The notes beneath the pieces were generated by a model. The model worked only from the letters and a program-made list of their open reading frames with translations. It was not told where the DNA came from and ran no database searches. From Caballeronia sp. Lep1P3 (GTDB lineage: Bacteria; Pseudomonadota; Gammaproteobacteria; Burkholderiales; Burkholderiaceae), in contig NZ_CP084265.1 in NCBI RefSeq assembly GCF_022879595.1, positions 3,032,938-3,096,937 on the forward strand: 64,000 nt of DNA, written 5' to 3'. Below are positions 27,531 to 36,759 of this stretch, piece by piece. A program made the translations under genes and the position numbers. Every line of letters begins with the position of its first letter. Position 1 is the first letter of the stretch.

Positions 27531-28529
27531 TCAGACGGAAACGAGGAAGCGACGTGAGCCCGGTTTCGTGAACCCGTATCGCGTTTCAAATTCCGGATGT
27601 TCAGCGAGCAGCCGCTTCAGGTCCACGCTGCTTGAATCTCTGCTGCGTTTGTATGACACTTCGCCGGTTTCGAACAGCGCCCGGGATGCGTCGCCCATCG
27701 CCTGCTGAATGGTCTGTTTTAACTTCGCTTCCTGTTGCTCGCGTGCTTCAATTTCGGCGCGCACCGCGACCAGATCAGCGAAAGTTGTAGAGAGCCACCG
27801 GTCATCCGTGAAATCAACCGTGCCCGCACGGCCCGGATACAGGCAGCGCAGGGCGCGGTCGGCCGACTCAGAGCCGTCCGCCGGTGGTGGCGTGTCGCTG
27901 GTGACGTATTGCCAAAACTGCGCTTCGAGCGGGACGAGCCGGGCAATGAGATCGTCATCGCGTTCGATGCGGTGCACCGCCAGTTGCTGACCACATAGCA
28001 GCACGGCTACGTCCGCGGCGCGTTTGCCGGCAACGGCCAACTGGTGCTGCACCTGCAACTGCACATACTCCGGAACGCCGTCGCGCCACAGTCGCGCGCC
28101 GAACTCACCTGCCGTCTTGCATTCCAGAATCTGCAGCCCCGGAACGCCAACGATCTCCCGGTCGAGATTGGCTAGCATGAAGGGGATCGTCGCATGCTGA
28201 AGGACAGCATTGACCTTGCGTACGCGATTACCAGTCTGCTGCGTATAGGCTGCAGCGACGATGGGCTCGAGTAGCGTTCCCCAGTAGACCGGTTCCGTGA
28301 TGTCGTGCGGATCCGGTTGCGCGAGTCCGACGTCGCGCCCCGTCTTTTCCAGCCAGAGTTCGAGCGCGCTTTTGTACGGATTCAGACCCACTGCTGCGGC
28401 AGCGTCGGATCCGCCGATGCCGGTCCTGCGCACCGCCAGCCAGTCGGCGCGGCTCAGGCTGCGCGTTTCGACCAGACGTAATGCAGAACCTTTCCTGATG
28501 GGATTCTCTTCCTGGATGCGTTGCGACAT
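27531..28529 (-). CDS. YqaJ-family viral recombinase (lambda-exonuclease-like)
   Basis: The 332-residue protein starts at MSQRIQEENPIRK with GGGAG upstream. The nuclease core includes RTGIGGSDAAAAVGLNPYKS, then LANLDREIVG (Asp), LECKTAG (Glu-x-Lys) and QLQVQHQLAV (Gln). This is the YqaJ/lambda exonuclease fold: it degrades 5' strands to give 3' ends for annealing. No annealase is recognised next to it, though the adjacent directionality-factor-like protein is the usual partner in islands. A C-terminal coiled coil lies near residues 255-285. Confidence 0.88.
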   Translation of the reverse strand: MSQRIQEENPIRKGSALRLVETRSLSRADWLAVRRTGIGGSDAAAAVGLNPYKSALELWLEKTGRDVGLAQPDPHDITEPVYWGTLLEPIVAAAYTQQTGNRVRKVNAVLQHATIPFMLANLDREIVGVPGLQILECKTAGEFGARLWRDGVPEYVQLQVQHQLAVAGKRAADVAVLLCGQQLAVHRIERDDDLIARLVPLEAQFWQYVTSDTPPPADGSESADRALRCLYPGRAGTVDFTDDRWLSTTFADLVAVRAEIEAREQQEAKLKQTIQQAMGDASRALFETGEVSYKRSRDSSSVDLKRLLAEHPEFETRYGFTKPGSRRFLVSV

Positions 28530-28644
28530 GGTCTTCTCCCAGACGGATAAATAAAAAGCGCCCGGTGAGCCGAAGCTCAACCGGGCACCTTATGACAACA
28601 ACAGACGAAGGACGGAAAGAAACGATAAAACCAACTGCCACAAT

Positions 28645-29619
28645 TCAGACGACGAGTCTCAGTGCTTCGTCCCACGCCTTTTGTTTGAGCGCCGCACCAG
28701 GGCCGAACCACGCTGCGTCGCGCCGATGGTCTTCGCTGCGTGCACGGCGCTGGTAGTCGACATATTCGGTGACGCTGTTGAGGAGTCCCCACGCCGTGCC
28801 TGAGGCGGAGGCGAGCGCGGCACCCTTACCGCGTCCAGCGAAGAGATCATGGACGGCCCGGATAGCGCTATCGTTGGTGGTGGCGTTCGGTTTATCCGCA
28901 GCACCCGATGCGCTACCGGTTTGATAGGTCAGCACACGCCGGAAATACGCGTCGGCTGAGTCGGCGCTGACCCTGCGTTCTGACAGCGCTTTCATGCGCG
29001 CCATGAACCCGTCCCACGACGAGATAGCGATGCCGAGTTGGCGCTTGACCGCCTGCGCATCGAACTGGCTGCGGTGCGGCACCTTGACCGCGCCCGTACT
29101 ATCACCGAGCGCAATGGCGAGCGTGTTGTTGCAGACCACCCTAACAGAGGTGAACTGAGCCGTCGTCGCGAGCGTGCCGTCGCACGCGGTGGCGAGCAGC
29201 AGGTACCCGTTGACCTTGTCATGGCCCTTCAGCGTAGCGCTTTGGCCTGTACGGGCGAGCGCCCACAGCTTCTTGCCGTCCTTGAGAACGCCCGCTGTTT
29301 CGAGTTCGAAGCCCCCCACCTCGGTGAGGTCACGATAGAACTCCAGAATTTCGGCGGGCTGGACGACCTGGTAGCGGCTTGAGACAACCGACAGAGGGGC
29401 CTTCGTGTCCGAGCGATAAAGCACTTTCTGTTCCGGAAACGCATGGATGGAACCAAGACCAGTGCCACCTGCGACGAAGCGGACCTCAGATTCTTCAATC
29501 TTCCAGTTCATCCCGGCCTGTTGCGCCCACACTTCGAGCGACTGGCCAGGAGCAAGTTGGTTACCGAGGCCATGCCACGGGATTTCATTAACATAAGCCA
29601 TGGTTTGTACGAGGTGCAT
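28645..29619 (-). CDS. DUF932 (phage/plasmid-like, TIGR03299) protein
   Basis: The 324-residue protein begins MHLVQTMAYVNEIPWHGLGN, with AAGGAG six bases upstream, so the shorter start at 29619 is used. The DUF932 core is seen in VLYRSDTKAPLSVVSSRYQVVQP, LEFYRDLTEVGGFELETAGVL and VRVVCNNTLAIAL. Such proteins are common in phages and integrative elements beside recombination genes; their role is unknown. It is the first or second gene of the leftward recombination operon. Confidence 0.87.
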   Translation of the reverse strand: MHLVQTMAYVNEIPWHGLGNQLAPGQSLEVWAQQAGMNWKIEESEVRFVAGGTGLGSIHAFPEQKVLYRSDTKAPLSVVSSRYQVVQPAEILEFYRDLTEVGGFELETAGVLKDGKKLWALARTGQSATLKGHDKVNGYLLLATACDGTLATTAQFTSVRVVCNNTLAIALGDSTGAVKVPHRSQFDAQAVKRQLGIAISSWDGFMARMKALSERRVSADSADAYFRRVLTYQTGSASGAADKPNATTNDSAIRAVHDLFAGRGKGAALASASGTAWGLLNSVTEYVDYQRRARSEDHRRDAAWFGPGAALKQKAWDEALRLVV

Positions 29620-29788
29620 GGACAACTCCTTCCGAGAAAGACGAGCGCATAAAACCCGGCCGGGGCCGGGCACACTGGCGAACAGTAAAAAGGGGCGAAA
29701 TACGGAGAAAGGGAATGCCGCGGTCAGCGGTGACCACTTAACGCGTGTGAAATGGGGGCGCCGTGTCAGTTTTGAATCAGATACTTGC

Positions 29789-30148
29789 CTAGCGTTTACT
29801 GAACGTGTGACCGCACCGGCGGCATTGGTAGTTATCAAGGATGTTGTCGTCGATGACTTCGCCCACAGTCGTGCCTGCAGCACAGCCTGCTGCCCCGCCG
29901 ATTAGTCCACCGATGATGGCTCCGGCGACAAGTCCGAAGGCGGCACCGACAGGGCCGCCAACTAGGCCGACGGTCGCGCCCATCTCTGCGCCTGACATGG
30001 CGGCGGTTGCGGTGCCTGCCGCGCCTGCGACCGCGCCGATCGCACCGCCAGCCTTTCGCGCATAGCTTCGAGTTTCAATACATGCTGATTGACAACGAGG
30101 ACATTCGAGGGGAAGGTGTTCAACAGTAAGAGGGCTATCAGCGGTCAT
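29789..30148 (-). CDS. Glycine-zipper protein with split zinc ribbon
   Basis: The ATG at 30148 has AAGGA nine bases upstream. The 119-residue product has CPRCQSAC near the N terminus and CRRCGHTF near the C terminus, which together could form a zinc ribbon. Between them is a 60-residue Gly/Ala-rich block with GxxxG repeats (GGPVGAAFGLVAGAIIGGLIG), a glycine-zipper membrane-inserting region. The form suggests a small membrane-associated protein folded back so that both cysteine pairs meet. Function is unknown. It lies upstream of DUF932 in the same direction. Confidence 0.72.
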   Translation of the reverse strand: MTADSPLTVEHLPLECPRCQSACIETRSYARKAGGAIGAVAGAAGTATAAMSGAEMGATVGLVGGPVGAAFGLVAGAIIGGLIGGAAGCAAGTTVGEVIDDNILDNYQCRRCGHTFSKR

Positions 30149-30952
30149 TCGTTTTCCTTGAGGGTGAAGATATGGAGTTAACACTTTTCAAGTGAGCAGC
30201 GACTAGCGGCCCATCTCACTTAAGTGATATAGGTTCAAAATAATTTGGATTCCTAATTAAACGGGATATGGCGAGCGAAATGGAGCGCTTTTCTGGGGAT
30301 GCTGGGAGTTCGCCTGTTCGATTGGGCGCATAGAGAATCCTATTACAGGCCTTCATCCTTGTTGCTGCGGATCGACCCTGTAGGTACCGCACGTCTGACG
30401 TTGAACCAGTTGCAAGAGAAAGGCGCGCTTGATGGCTATTGGCGGGGATGTGCCGAGAATTGGTGATTGAAAACTCGAGGCCGCGCATTTCCGGATCGTC
30501 CCCTCGCGATCTCACCATCAGAAATTTTCGCCGCTACGATCACACGGGCGCCTTCCGTGGCGGGTGTGTTTCCGGGCATCGACCAAAAGGTCGGATCAGA
30601 TTCAATTGGAAAGCTATTTGGTCATTCGAGTAGGCGAAGCCTACAAGCAGGCGGATGTGTCGACGCTGCCGCCAACGAGCGTGCGCCGAGACGCCGATCC
30701 TCCTACCGGACCACCTGACGACAGATTCCGGGCAGAGCATCATTGAGACGCGTCCGCCATCTCATCGGCGCGACTCCAATCCCGTCTCGGCGCCCCTCTT
30801 CCAACTGTCCGACCTCATCCACCGTTGCGCCGGAGCTACACATTCTCTTGAGCAAAACCCTCTTATGTCGCTGGAATTATGGAATCTTTTCTTGATAAGT
30901 GCGACACTGTTAAATAATTTAGCGTGTAGTTTCCCGGGAGGACCTTTGGATT
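30149..30952. other. 800-base region between mobility genes and Dpd cargo
   Basis: No gene with a plausible start and product is seen on either strand. Several 60-100 codon frames overlap one another (for example 30216-30518 minus) without ribosome sites. The region may be scar DNA from cargo exchange. A possible promoter for the Dpd modification operon lies at its end. Confidence 0.45.
30892..30920 (+). promoter_or_regulatory. Possible promoter of the Dpd modification operon
   Basis: TTGATA (30892-30897) is followed after 17 bases by TAATTT (30915-30920), a weak -10, about 33 bases before the GTG start of the first gene. The region is the most AT-rich nearby. Other arrangements are possible. 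Confidence 0.3.
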
Positions 30953-31900
30953 GTGGATGCAGTTATTACACGGAATGTGATTGTTGTTACTAACTGCACC
31001 AACAGGAAGCGTGTCAGTGGAACTGGCCTCGCCTTTAACGAAGCCGTAACGGGTGGCCCGCTTACATCGGTCGCTGCTCGTTGGGCAAAGGCCGTTCGGA
31101 AAGCACGACCTTCGAGGCTGGCGCAGGACGTTTACATGGGGCGCGCCTTCGTTGAGGCCCAGCACGTAGCCGCCAGTCTAGGGGGTACGTTGCACGTCAT
31201 ATCTGCAGGGCTCGGGGTGGTGGATGCCACAGATCCGATTCCGTCGTACGACTTGACCGTCTCCGATGGCAGCAATTCATTGAAACCTCTCCTCCTTCGA
31301 CTGGGAAAGGAACCGAGCGACTGGTGGTCGGCGTTAACAGCAAAACTCGGACACCAGCGCTCTGTGCATGCGCTACTGGACAGACATGCAGACGCCTTGA
31401 CGCTCTTCGCATTGCCGGGAAGTTACGTCGCCCTTATCGCTAAGGATCTAGCGTCCTTGACCGATACCCAGGTCAGCAGAATCCGCATCATCACATCTGC
31501 TCACGGTCAGGCGTTCGTTCCGGCCAATGCCCGCCACGTCGTTCTACCTTACGACGAACGTCTGGAAGGGTCTCCATTTCCCGGCACGCGAACCGATTTT
31601 GCGCAAAGGGCATTGCGCCATTTCGTCGAAGTACTGCATGGGCATCGACTCTCTGCCGAAGAAGCCAGAACGGCTGTGGCGAATGCGATGCATATGTTGA
31701 GGAAGCCGGTTATTCCGGTGCGAGAAAAGAAGACCGATGCGGAGATTCTCGCACTGCTGCGCAGGAATTGGCACCGATTTGATGGGGCCTCAACCCGGCT
31801 CCTGCGCTATTTGCGAGACGATGCACTAGTGGCGTGTGAACAGGGGCGGTTCCGTGATTTGTGGTTCCGTCTTCGGCAAGAACTCACCACACAGGGCTAA
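30953..31900 (+). CDS. dpdC: DUF6884/YaaA-like protein, candidate DpdC
   Basis: The 315-residue protein starts at GTG 30953 with GGGAGG 11 bases upstream. The N terminus has VIVVTNCTNRKR, then DVYMGRAFVEAQ and LHVISAGLGVVDATDPIPSYD. This pattern (C-x-x-x-K/R, Y-x-G-x-x-F, S-A-x-x-G-L-x-x-x-x-x-x-I-x-x-Y-D) is that of DUF6884-type proteins. In Salmonella Montevideo dpdC is needed to turn the inserted dPreQ0 nitrile into the amide dADG. I infer DpdC from being the first gene before dpdB/dpdA; the NCTNRK motif also recalls the PC-x3-KPY motif of archaeal ArcS, which acts on the same nitrile. Confidence 0.6.
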   Translation: MDAVITRNVIVVTNCTNRKRVSGTGLAFNEAVTGGPLTSVAARWAKAVRKARPSRLAQDVYMGRAFVEAQHVAASLGGTLHVISAGLGVVDATDPIPSYDLTVSDGSNSLKPLLLRLGKEPSDWWSALTAKLGHQRSVHALLDRHADALTLFALPGSYVALIAKDLASLTDTQVSRIRIITSAHGQAFVPANARHVVLPYDERLEGSPFPGTRTDFAQRALRHFVEVLHGHRLSAEEARTAVANAMHMLRKPVIPVREKKTDAEILALLRRNWHRFDGASTRLLRYLRDDALVACEQGRFRDLWFRLRQELTTQG

Positions 31901-31907
31901 CTTCAAT

Positions 31908-33029
31908 ATGGCCAAGAAGGAAATTGTTGTACGCGCACTTCGTACGACCCAAGGTGAGGGGCTGGACGTCTATGCTTTTTTCATTCAGGGCTCTGACATC
32001 GTGAGAGTCGCCGATATATCGAGGGTGGAACGCGACGAATCGGAAGTACTCAAAGGCTTTCAGCGACCCGAGATTAGAACTCACGTCAAAGGTATCGCCG
32101 ACTATTTGAACCAGGGTAACGTCCTGTTCCCAAATGCGATCATTCTCGCAATGTCACCGGCGGTTCACTTCTCCGCTGCTCGAGGCACGAAGCCTACCGG
32201 CGATCAAGGGATTGCACAGGCTGGCACTTTGACGATCCCGGTGTATGACGAGAGGCAACGAGTCGCCTGGATCGTTGACGGTCAGCAGCGTTCGTTGGCT
32301 TTGGCACAAGCAGGGACGAAGAGCATTCCGGTACCTGTTGTCGGCTTTGTCTCCGATAACCTCGAGATCCAGAGGGAACAGTTCATCCTGGTCAACAAGG
32401 CACGGCCGCTTCCGACGCGACTGATTAATGAACTTCTGCCGGAGACCCGCAGTATTTTGCTACCTCGTGAGTTGAGCGCGCGCAAGGTGCCGTCCGAGAT
32501 ATGCAACTTGCTCAACCGAGACCCCGAATCACCATTTTACAAGCTGATCAAACGTATTTCGGAAAAGAGCAGCAGCACAAGCATCATCACTGACACTGCC
32601 GTAATCGCGATGATTCGTAACAGCATGAGCAATCCGCTAGGTGCACTCGCTCCCTACAAATTGGCTGGTCGAGAAGGCGTTGACGTCGAAGCGATGTATC
32701 AAATTTTGCGAACTTACTGGTCGGCCGTACGGGATGTATTCCCGGAAGCGTGGGGTGCTGATCCGCGACGCAGCCGGCTCATGCATTCAGCGGGCATTGA
32801 GGCCATGGGCGTACTAATGGACAGGATTTACGCGCGCCTCGCTGGACACGGAGAAGACTACAAAACGGTCCGCAAGGAACTGGAGAAGGTTGCTCCCACC
32901 TGTCGCTGGACCAAGGGTACATGGGAAACACTGGGCGTTGCTTGGAACGAGATTCAAAGCACGCCGCGAGACATTAGAAAGCTCCAGGACACGCTAGTCC
33001 GAGCCTATACAAGCACGATGAAGCAATGA
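31908..33029 (+). CDS. dpdB: DGQQR/DndB-like protein 1, DpdB
   Basis: The 373-residue protein starts seven bases after dpdC. The signature WIVDGQQRSLAL lies at residues 121-132; DGQHR/DGQQR defines the DndB/DpdB family. EQFILVNKARPLPTRLINELLP is a second conserved block. An insertion of about 35 residues precedes the motif. DpdB helps DpdA insert preQ0 into DNA and resembles ParB-like nucleotide-hydrolysing folds. Its stop overlaps the dpdA start (ATGA). A second paralog follows dpdA, and which is the true DpdB cannot be decided by eye. Confidence 0.82.
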   Translation: MAKKEIVVRALRTTQGEGLDVYAFFIQGSDIVRVADISRVERDESEVLKGFQRPEIRTHVKGIADYLNQGNVLFPNAIILAMSPAVHFSAARGTKPTGDQGIAQAGTLTIPVYDERQRVAWIVDGQQRSLALAQAGTKSIPVPVVGFVSDNLEIQREQFILVNKARPLPTRLINELLPETRSILLPRELSARKVPSEICNLLNRDPESPFYKLIKRISEKSSSTSIITDTAVIAMIRNSMSNPLGALAPYKLAGREGVDVEAMYQILRTYWSAVRDVFPEAWGADPRRSRLMHSAGIEAMGVLMDRIYARLAGHGEDYKTVRKELEKVAPTCRWTKGTWETLGVAWNEIQSTPRDIRKLQDTLVRAYTSTMKQ

Positions 33030-34321
33030 AATTTCTCTATTCCGATACTCAGGATTACGTTGATCCGGAGTATGACTTTATTACAGATCGAAATGCTCCC
33101 GGTCGACGTCGGTACTGGGATGACGTCTATGCGCACGAGCTTATGACTCCGTCACCGTACGACGGCTTACTGGTATCCATGAGCGCAGTTCGGCAAGCGG
33201 ATGGGGTCGCCAAATCCAAGGTGCGGTATTCAACTGCCGAAGAGCAGAGGATGTTGCGCGACGGCGTGCGTAAGTTCCTGAGATACGGTGGTCCAAAGTT
33301 CAAGGACTCAATGGTGCTGGGAGACTGCGGGGCCTTTGCCTACGCTGATAGCGAAACGCCCGCGTATCCGCCTCAAGAAGTGGTGGAATTCTACACGGAC
33401 GCAGGTTTTACCCATGGGGTGTCGCCTGACCACATCATCTTTGACTGTCTTACGGACAACCCTCCTGCGAGCGAAGTGGCGCCCGGAGTTGTTGAGCGTT
33501 TCGACATCACGCTCGCCAATGCCCAGGAGTTCTTGCGCCTTACAGATTCGGAGGGTTACCCCTTCGAGCCTTTGGGTGCTGTACAGGGTTGGTCACCAAA
33601 AAGCATGGCCGATGCCGCGGTTCAACTCGAGAAAATGGGATACCGCTATTTGGCGATTGGAGGTCTCGTTCCGTTGAAGGTTGACGTTATTAAGCAGGTT
33701 CTACACGCTCTGCGCGACGCCATCAAACCTGAGACGAACATCCACCTCCTCGGGTTTGCTAAGGCGGAGACGATTCATCAGTTCACAACTTTTGGCATCA
33801 CCAGCTTCGACTCTACGTCCCCGCTTATCCGGGCGTTCAAAGATGCAAAGGCGAATTACTACCTAGAATCGCCCAAAGGTGGGCTTGACTATTACGCGGC
33901 GATCCGCATTCCGCAAGCAATCGAAAATCCTCGTTTGATGCAAGGGATAAAACGCGGGATTTTTAGTGCCGAGGATCTGCAACGCCGTGAGGAGAAAGCG
34001 TTGACGGCATTGCGCAAGTTCGACAGCGGCAGTGGGAAGGCGAAGGATGCGCTCGATGCTGTTATGGACTATCAGCAGTTCCTCACGCTGGGTGACAAAC
34101 ACTCCATTGAGCAGCACGAAAAGGAACTAAAGAAGATGCGTGTGCTGGTAGAGCGCACGTTGGAAGATGCACCTTGGAAGCGTTGCCGTTGCTCTGTCTG
34201 CAGCAAGGCCGGTGTCGAAGTCATCATCTTCCGATCCAGCAACCGGAACAAGCGCCGTGGATTTCACAACCTAGGCGTCTACCACAAACACGTACAGCGT
34301 ACCTTGGAGAAACATCGGTGA
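33026..34321 (+). CDS. dpdA: DNA-guanine transglycosylase DpdA
   Basis: This 431-residue TGT-like enzyme would exchange guanine in DNA for preQ0. GDCGAFAYAD (residues 99-108) corresponds to the SDSGGF general-base motif of tRNA TGTs with Asp100. PLGAVQGWS, YLAIGGLVPLK and GITSFDSTSP (Asp262, the nucleophile equivalent of FDCVxPTR) follow. The C terminus has CRCSVC and a downstream His, a zinc site. The early region is altered relative to tRNA TGT, as in DpdA enzymes. It is flanked and coupled to the two DGQQR genes (ATGA and GTGA overlaps). Confidence 0.92.
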   Translation: MKFLYSDTQDYVDPEYDFITDRNAPGRRRYWDDVYAHELMTPSPYDGLLVSMSAVRQADGVAKSKVRYSTAEEQRMLRDGVRKFLRYGGPKFKDSMVLGDCGAFAYADSETPAYPPQEVVEFYTDAGFTHGVSPDHIIFDCLTDNPPASEVAPGVVERFDITLANAQEFLRLTDSEGYPFEPLGAVQGWSPKSMADAAVQLEKMGYRYLAIGGLVPLKVDVIKQVLHALRDAIKPETNIHLLGFAKAETIHQFTTFGITSFDSTSPLIRAFKDAKANYYLESPKGGLDYYAAIRIPQAIENPRLMQGIKRGIFSAEDLQRREEKALTALRKFDSGSGKAKDALDAVMDYQQFLTLGDKHSIEQHEKELKKMRVLVERTLEDAPWKRCRCSVCSKAGVEVIIFRSSNRNKRRGFHNLGVYHKHVQRTLEKHR

Positions 34322-35394
34322 GCATCTATCGATTCAAGGCCATTCGTGCATCACAAGCTCCAGAGCACGATGTATTTACCTTTGCCGCCACGCCCGAACA
34401 GATATGGGGTTTCGCCGAGATCGAACGCGTGGGTCGGGAAGAAAACGGGCAACTACGCGGCTTCCAGCGCCATCAGATTGCATCTCACATCAAGGAGATT
34501 CGCGACTATTTGCGGCGCGACGATGCACTTCTTCCCAATGCATTGATCGTTGCCTTCATCGGCGGCGTCAAGGTGAAGGATAAGGGAGATGGGGTCGTTG
34601 AGATTGAGATCAAATCCGGCGATAAAAAGCCGGGCTTTGTTGTGGACGGCCAGCAGCGACTCAGTGCATTGTCGGGGATCAACAAACCTGGATTTCAGGT
34701 TTTTGTGTCTGCGCTTATCTGCAAGGACTACAACGAACTACGTCAGCAGTTTGTGTTGATCAACAACACGCGACCGCTGCCGAAGACGCTGATTTACGAG
34801 TTGCTCCCGACGGTTGAAGGGCTGCCGGAACGATTTACCGCGCGCAAGTTTGCTGCGCGCATCGTCGATCGGCTGAATTTCACTCGCGGCTCTTCGTTGC
34901 ATGGCGAGATCCGTCAGCACACGAACCCCAAAGGGATACTGAGCGATACGGCAATGCAGAAGTTGGTGATGAACTCTGCCTCTGACGGCGCAATTCGTGA
35001 ATTTATTAAGGATGGTGATTTCGAAACTCGTGCTTATGAGTTCGTTAACGCGTTCTTCGGGGCTGTGGTCAAGGTTTTTGGAAGCGAATGGATCGGCATG
35101 AGTCCGAAAACGTCACGGCTGCGTCATGGCGCAGGCATTGTGGCAATGGGTTTCGTTATGGAGTTTCTGTATTCCAGCGAAGGCGCTACGACTCGCGCCG
35201 AATTTGAGAGTGGCCTCCGGTTGCTGAAAGAATATACCGCGTGGACAAGCGGCCAGTGGCGCCTTGCACCAAATGACGAGCGTCCTTGGAATGGTATCCA
35301 GAACACTCCTAGCGATATCGATTTGCTGACCAACTATCTGGTTCGGTCGATGAAGCGGGCGCTCCGTCAGCCACGACGGGTAGCTAACACCTAG
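34318..35394 (+). CDS. DGQQR/DndB-like protein 2 (second DpdB paralog)
   Basis: This protein starts at GTG 34318, overlapping the dpdA stop (GTGA), so translation is coupled; it has 358 residues. The motif [12 protein letters not shown] is at 107-118, and [22 protein letters not shown] follows. It shares these and [19 protein letters not shown] and final AW-less [10 protein letters not shown] blocks with the first paralog (NEIQSTPRDI). The two are clearly homologous but quite diverged. One may be DpdB and the other a partner forming a hetero-oligomer, or a DndB-like transcriptional regulator. Confidence 0.82.
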   Translation: MSIYRFKAIRASQAPEHDVFTFAATPEQIWGFAEIERVGREENGQLRGFQRHQIASHIKEIRDYLRRDDALLPNALIVAFIGGVKVKDKGDGVVEIEIKSGDKKPGFVVDGQQRLSALSGINKPGFQVFVSALICKDYNELRQQFVLINNTRPLPKTLIYELLPTVEGLPERFTARKFAARIVDRLNFTRGSSLHGEIRQHTNPKGILSDTAMQKLVMNSASDGAIREFIKDGDFETRAYEFVNAFFGAVVKVFGSEWIGMSPKTSRLRHGAGIVAMGFVMEFLYSSEGATTRAEFESGLRLLKEYTAWTSGQWRLAPNDERPWNGIQNTPSDIDLLTNYLVRSMKRALRQPRRVANT

Positions 35395-35411
35395 CGATAC
35401 GAGGTCTACTC

Positions 35412-36113
35412 ATGAAAACTCGCGCAATGGTCCTCTTCTCTGGTGGACAGGACTCGACGACGTGCCTCGCGTGGGCCCTTGACCGCTACGAACATGTCGA
35501 GACAATCGGATTTGACTATGGACAACGCCATTCCGTTGAACTTGAGTGCCGACCAAAGGTGCTCTCCAGTCTTCGTGAACAGTTCCCAGACTGGGGAAAA
35601 AAACTCGGCGACGACCACATGCTCGATCTTTCAATTCTGGGACAGATCAGCGACACGGCGCTTACTCAAGGCAAGGTCATTGAGATGGAGGAAAGCGGTT
35701 TGCCGAACACGTTTGTGCCGGGTAGAAATCTGCTGTTCTTCACGCTTGCGGCCGCTGTAGCTTACAGGCGTAGCCTCCAAGTACTCGTCGGAGGCATGTG
35801 TGAGACGGACTATTCCGGTTACCCGGACTGTCGGGACAGCACACTCAAGGCGCTTCAGGTCGCCATTGCTCTGGGCATGGATCAACCGTTGGTCATCGAG
35901 ACACCACTAATGTGGATCGATAAGGCGCAAACTTGGAAATTGGCGTTCCAGCTGGGTGGCAAAGTCTTTATCGATCTGATTCTTGCAGAAACCCACACTT
36001 GTTACGTTGGGGACCACACAACACAGCACCATTGGGGCTATGGATGCGGGAAATGTCCTGCCTGTGAGTTAAGACGGAACGGATACGAATCCTTCTCCAA
36101 GGCAGTCGCATAA
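35412..36113 (+). CDS. queC: 7-cyano-7-deazaguanine (preQ0) synthase QueC
   Basis: This 233-residue ATP-pyrophosphatase has the PP-loop [12 protein letters not shown] at residues 10-21 and [11 protein letters not shown], both diagnostic of QueC. A zinc site [10 protein letters not shown] lies near the C terminus with a further Cys before it. It converts 7-carboxy-7-deazaguanine plus ammonia to preQ0 at the cost of two ATP. It lies 17 bases after the second DGQQR gene, GAGG upstream, and supplies the base DpdA uses. Confidence 0.95.
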   Translation: MKTRAMVLFSGGQDSTTCLAWALDRYEHVETIGFDYGQRHSVELECRPKVLSSLREQFPDWGKKLGDDHMLDLSILGQISDTALTQGKVIEMEESGLPNTFVPGRNLLFFTLAAAVAYRRSLQVLVGGMCETDYSGYPDCRDSTLKALQVAIALGMDQPLVIETPLMWIDKAQTWKLAFQLGGKVFIDLILAETHTCYVGDHTTQHHWGYGCGKCPACELRRNGYESFSKAVA

Positions 36114-36136
36114 AGAGCGAGGTCGCTGGATATCAA

Positions 36137-36499
36137 ATGAATTACGAACTAAGTCAGAAATTTTACTTTGAGGCTGCCCACACTCTGCGACGCGAGATTG
36201 ATGCTGAGGGTAGTCGCCGCATTCACGGGCATACATACCACGCGCAAGTATTTGTTCGAGGCACTCCAGATCCAGTCACCAAGATGATTGTTGACCTAGG
36301 TTTCCTTCGCAGGGAAATTGAACGCGTCCGCGATCTTCTTGATCACCGATTTCTTGATGAAATTCCCGAGCTAGGCGCCGCGACAATAGAAAGCCTATGT
36401 TCGTTCATTTTTCAAGAAATCTCTGCATCTGTGCCAAGCATCACGAAGGTCCGCGTTGAAAGAGCCGCGAGCGGAGATGCGTGCGACCTATCTGTCTAG
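36137..36499 (+). CDS. queD: QueD-like 6-carboxytetrahydropterin synthase family protein lacking the catalytic Cys
   Basis: The 120-residue T-fold protein has the zinc histidines His15 (FEAAHTL), His30 and His32 (IHGHTYH). Asp69-His70 (LLDHRF) and the substrate-binding Glu108 (VRVERA) are in place. The cysteine four residues before HGH (CGRLHGH in E. coli QueD) is serine here (SRRIHGH). Without it the retro-aldol/side-chain chemistry of QueD is doubtful, unless Cys88 or another residue substitutes. It is the last gene of the modification operon. Confidence 0.85.
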   Translation: MNYELSQKFYFEAAHTLRREIDAEGSRRIHGHTYHAQVFVRGTPDPVTKMIVDLGFLRREIERVRDLLDHRFLDEIPELGAATIESLCSFIFQEISASVPSITKVRVERAASGDACDLSV

Positions 36500-36759
36500 T
36501 CGTAGTCTCGTCGCGGCGGAAGAAACAATCATGCCTCACAGTCAAGTTGTGGGCCGCGTCACGCACTGAGAGGTTCTCCAGTGAGTGCGCGGGTAACCGA
36601 TATCATCTGCCATCTCGTTAAGGACCGTTTTCTAACGCAAGGAAATTCGGATGGACAACAGAACCTCGCTGCTTGCCGACGCGTCTTAGTTGCACTCTCA
36701 CGTGAGAACTGATTCATCTCCTACCGGTTTCTCTGTCCACCACGAGACAGTTGATCACC

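Noticed and set aside
30185..30952. Possible small genes or an insertion-sequence remnant
   Set aside because: Frames overlap on both strands without starts, ribosome sites or transposase motifs, and no terminal inverted repeats are visible.
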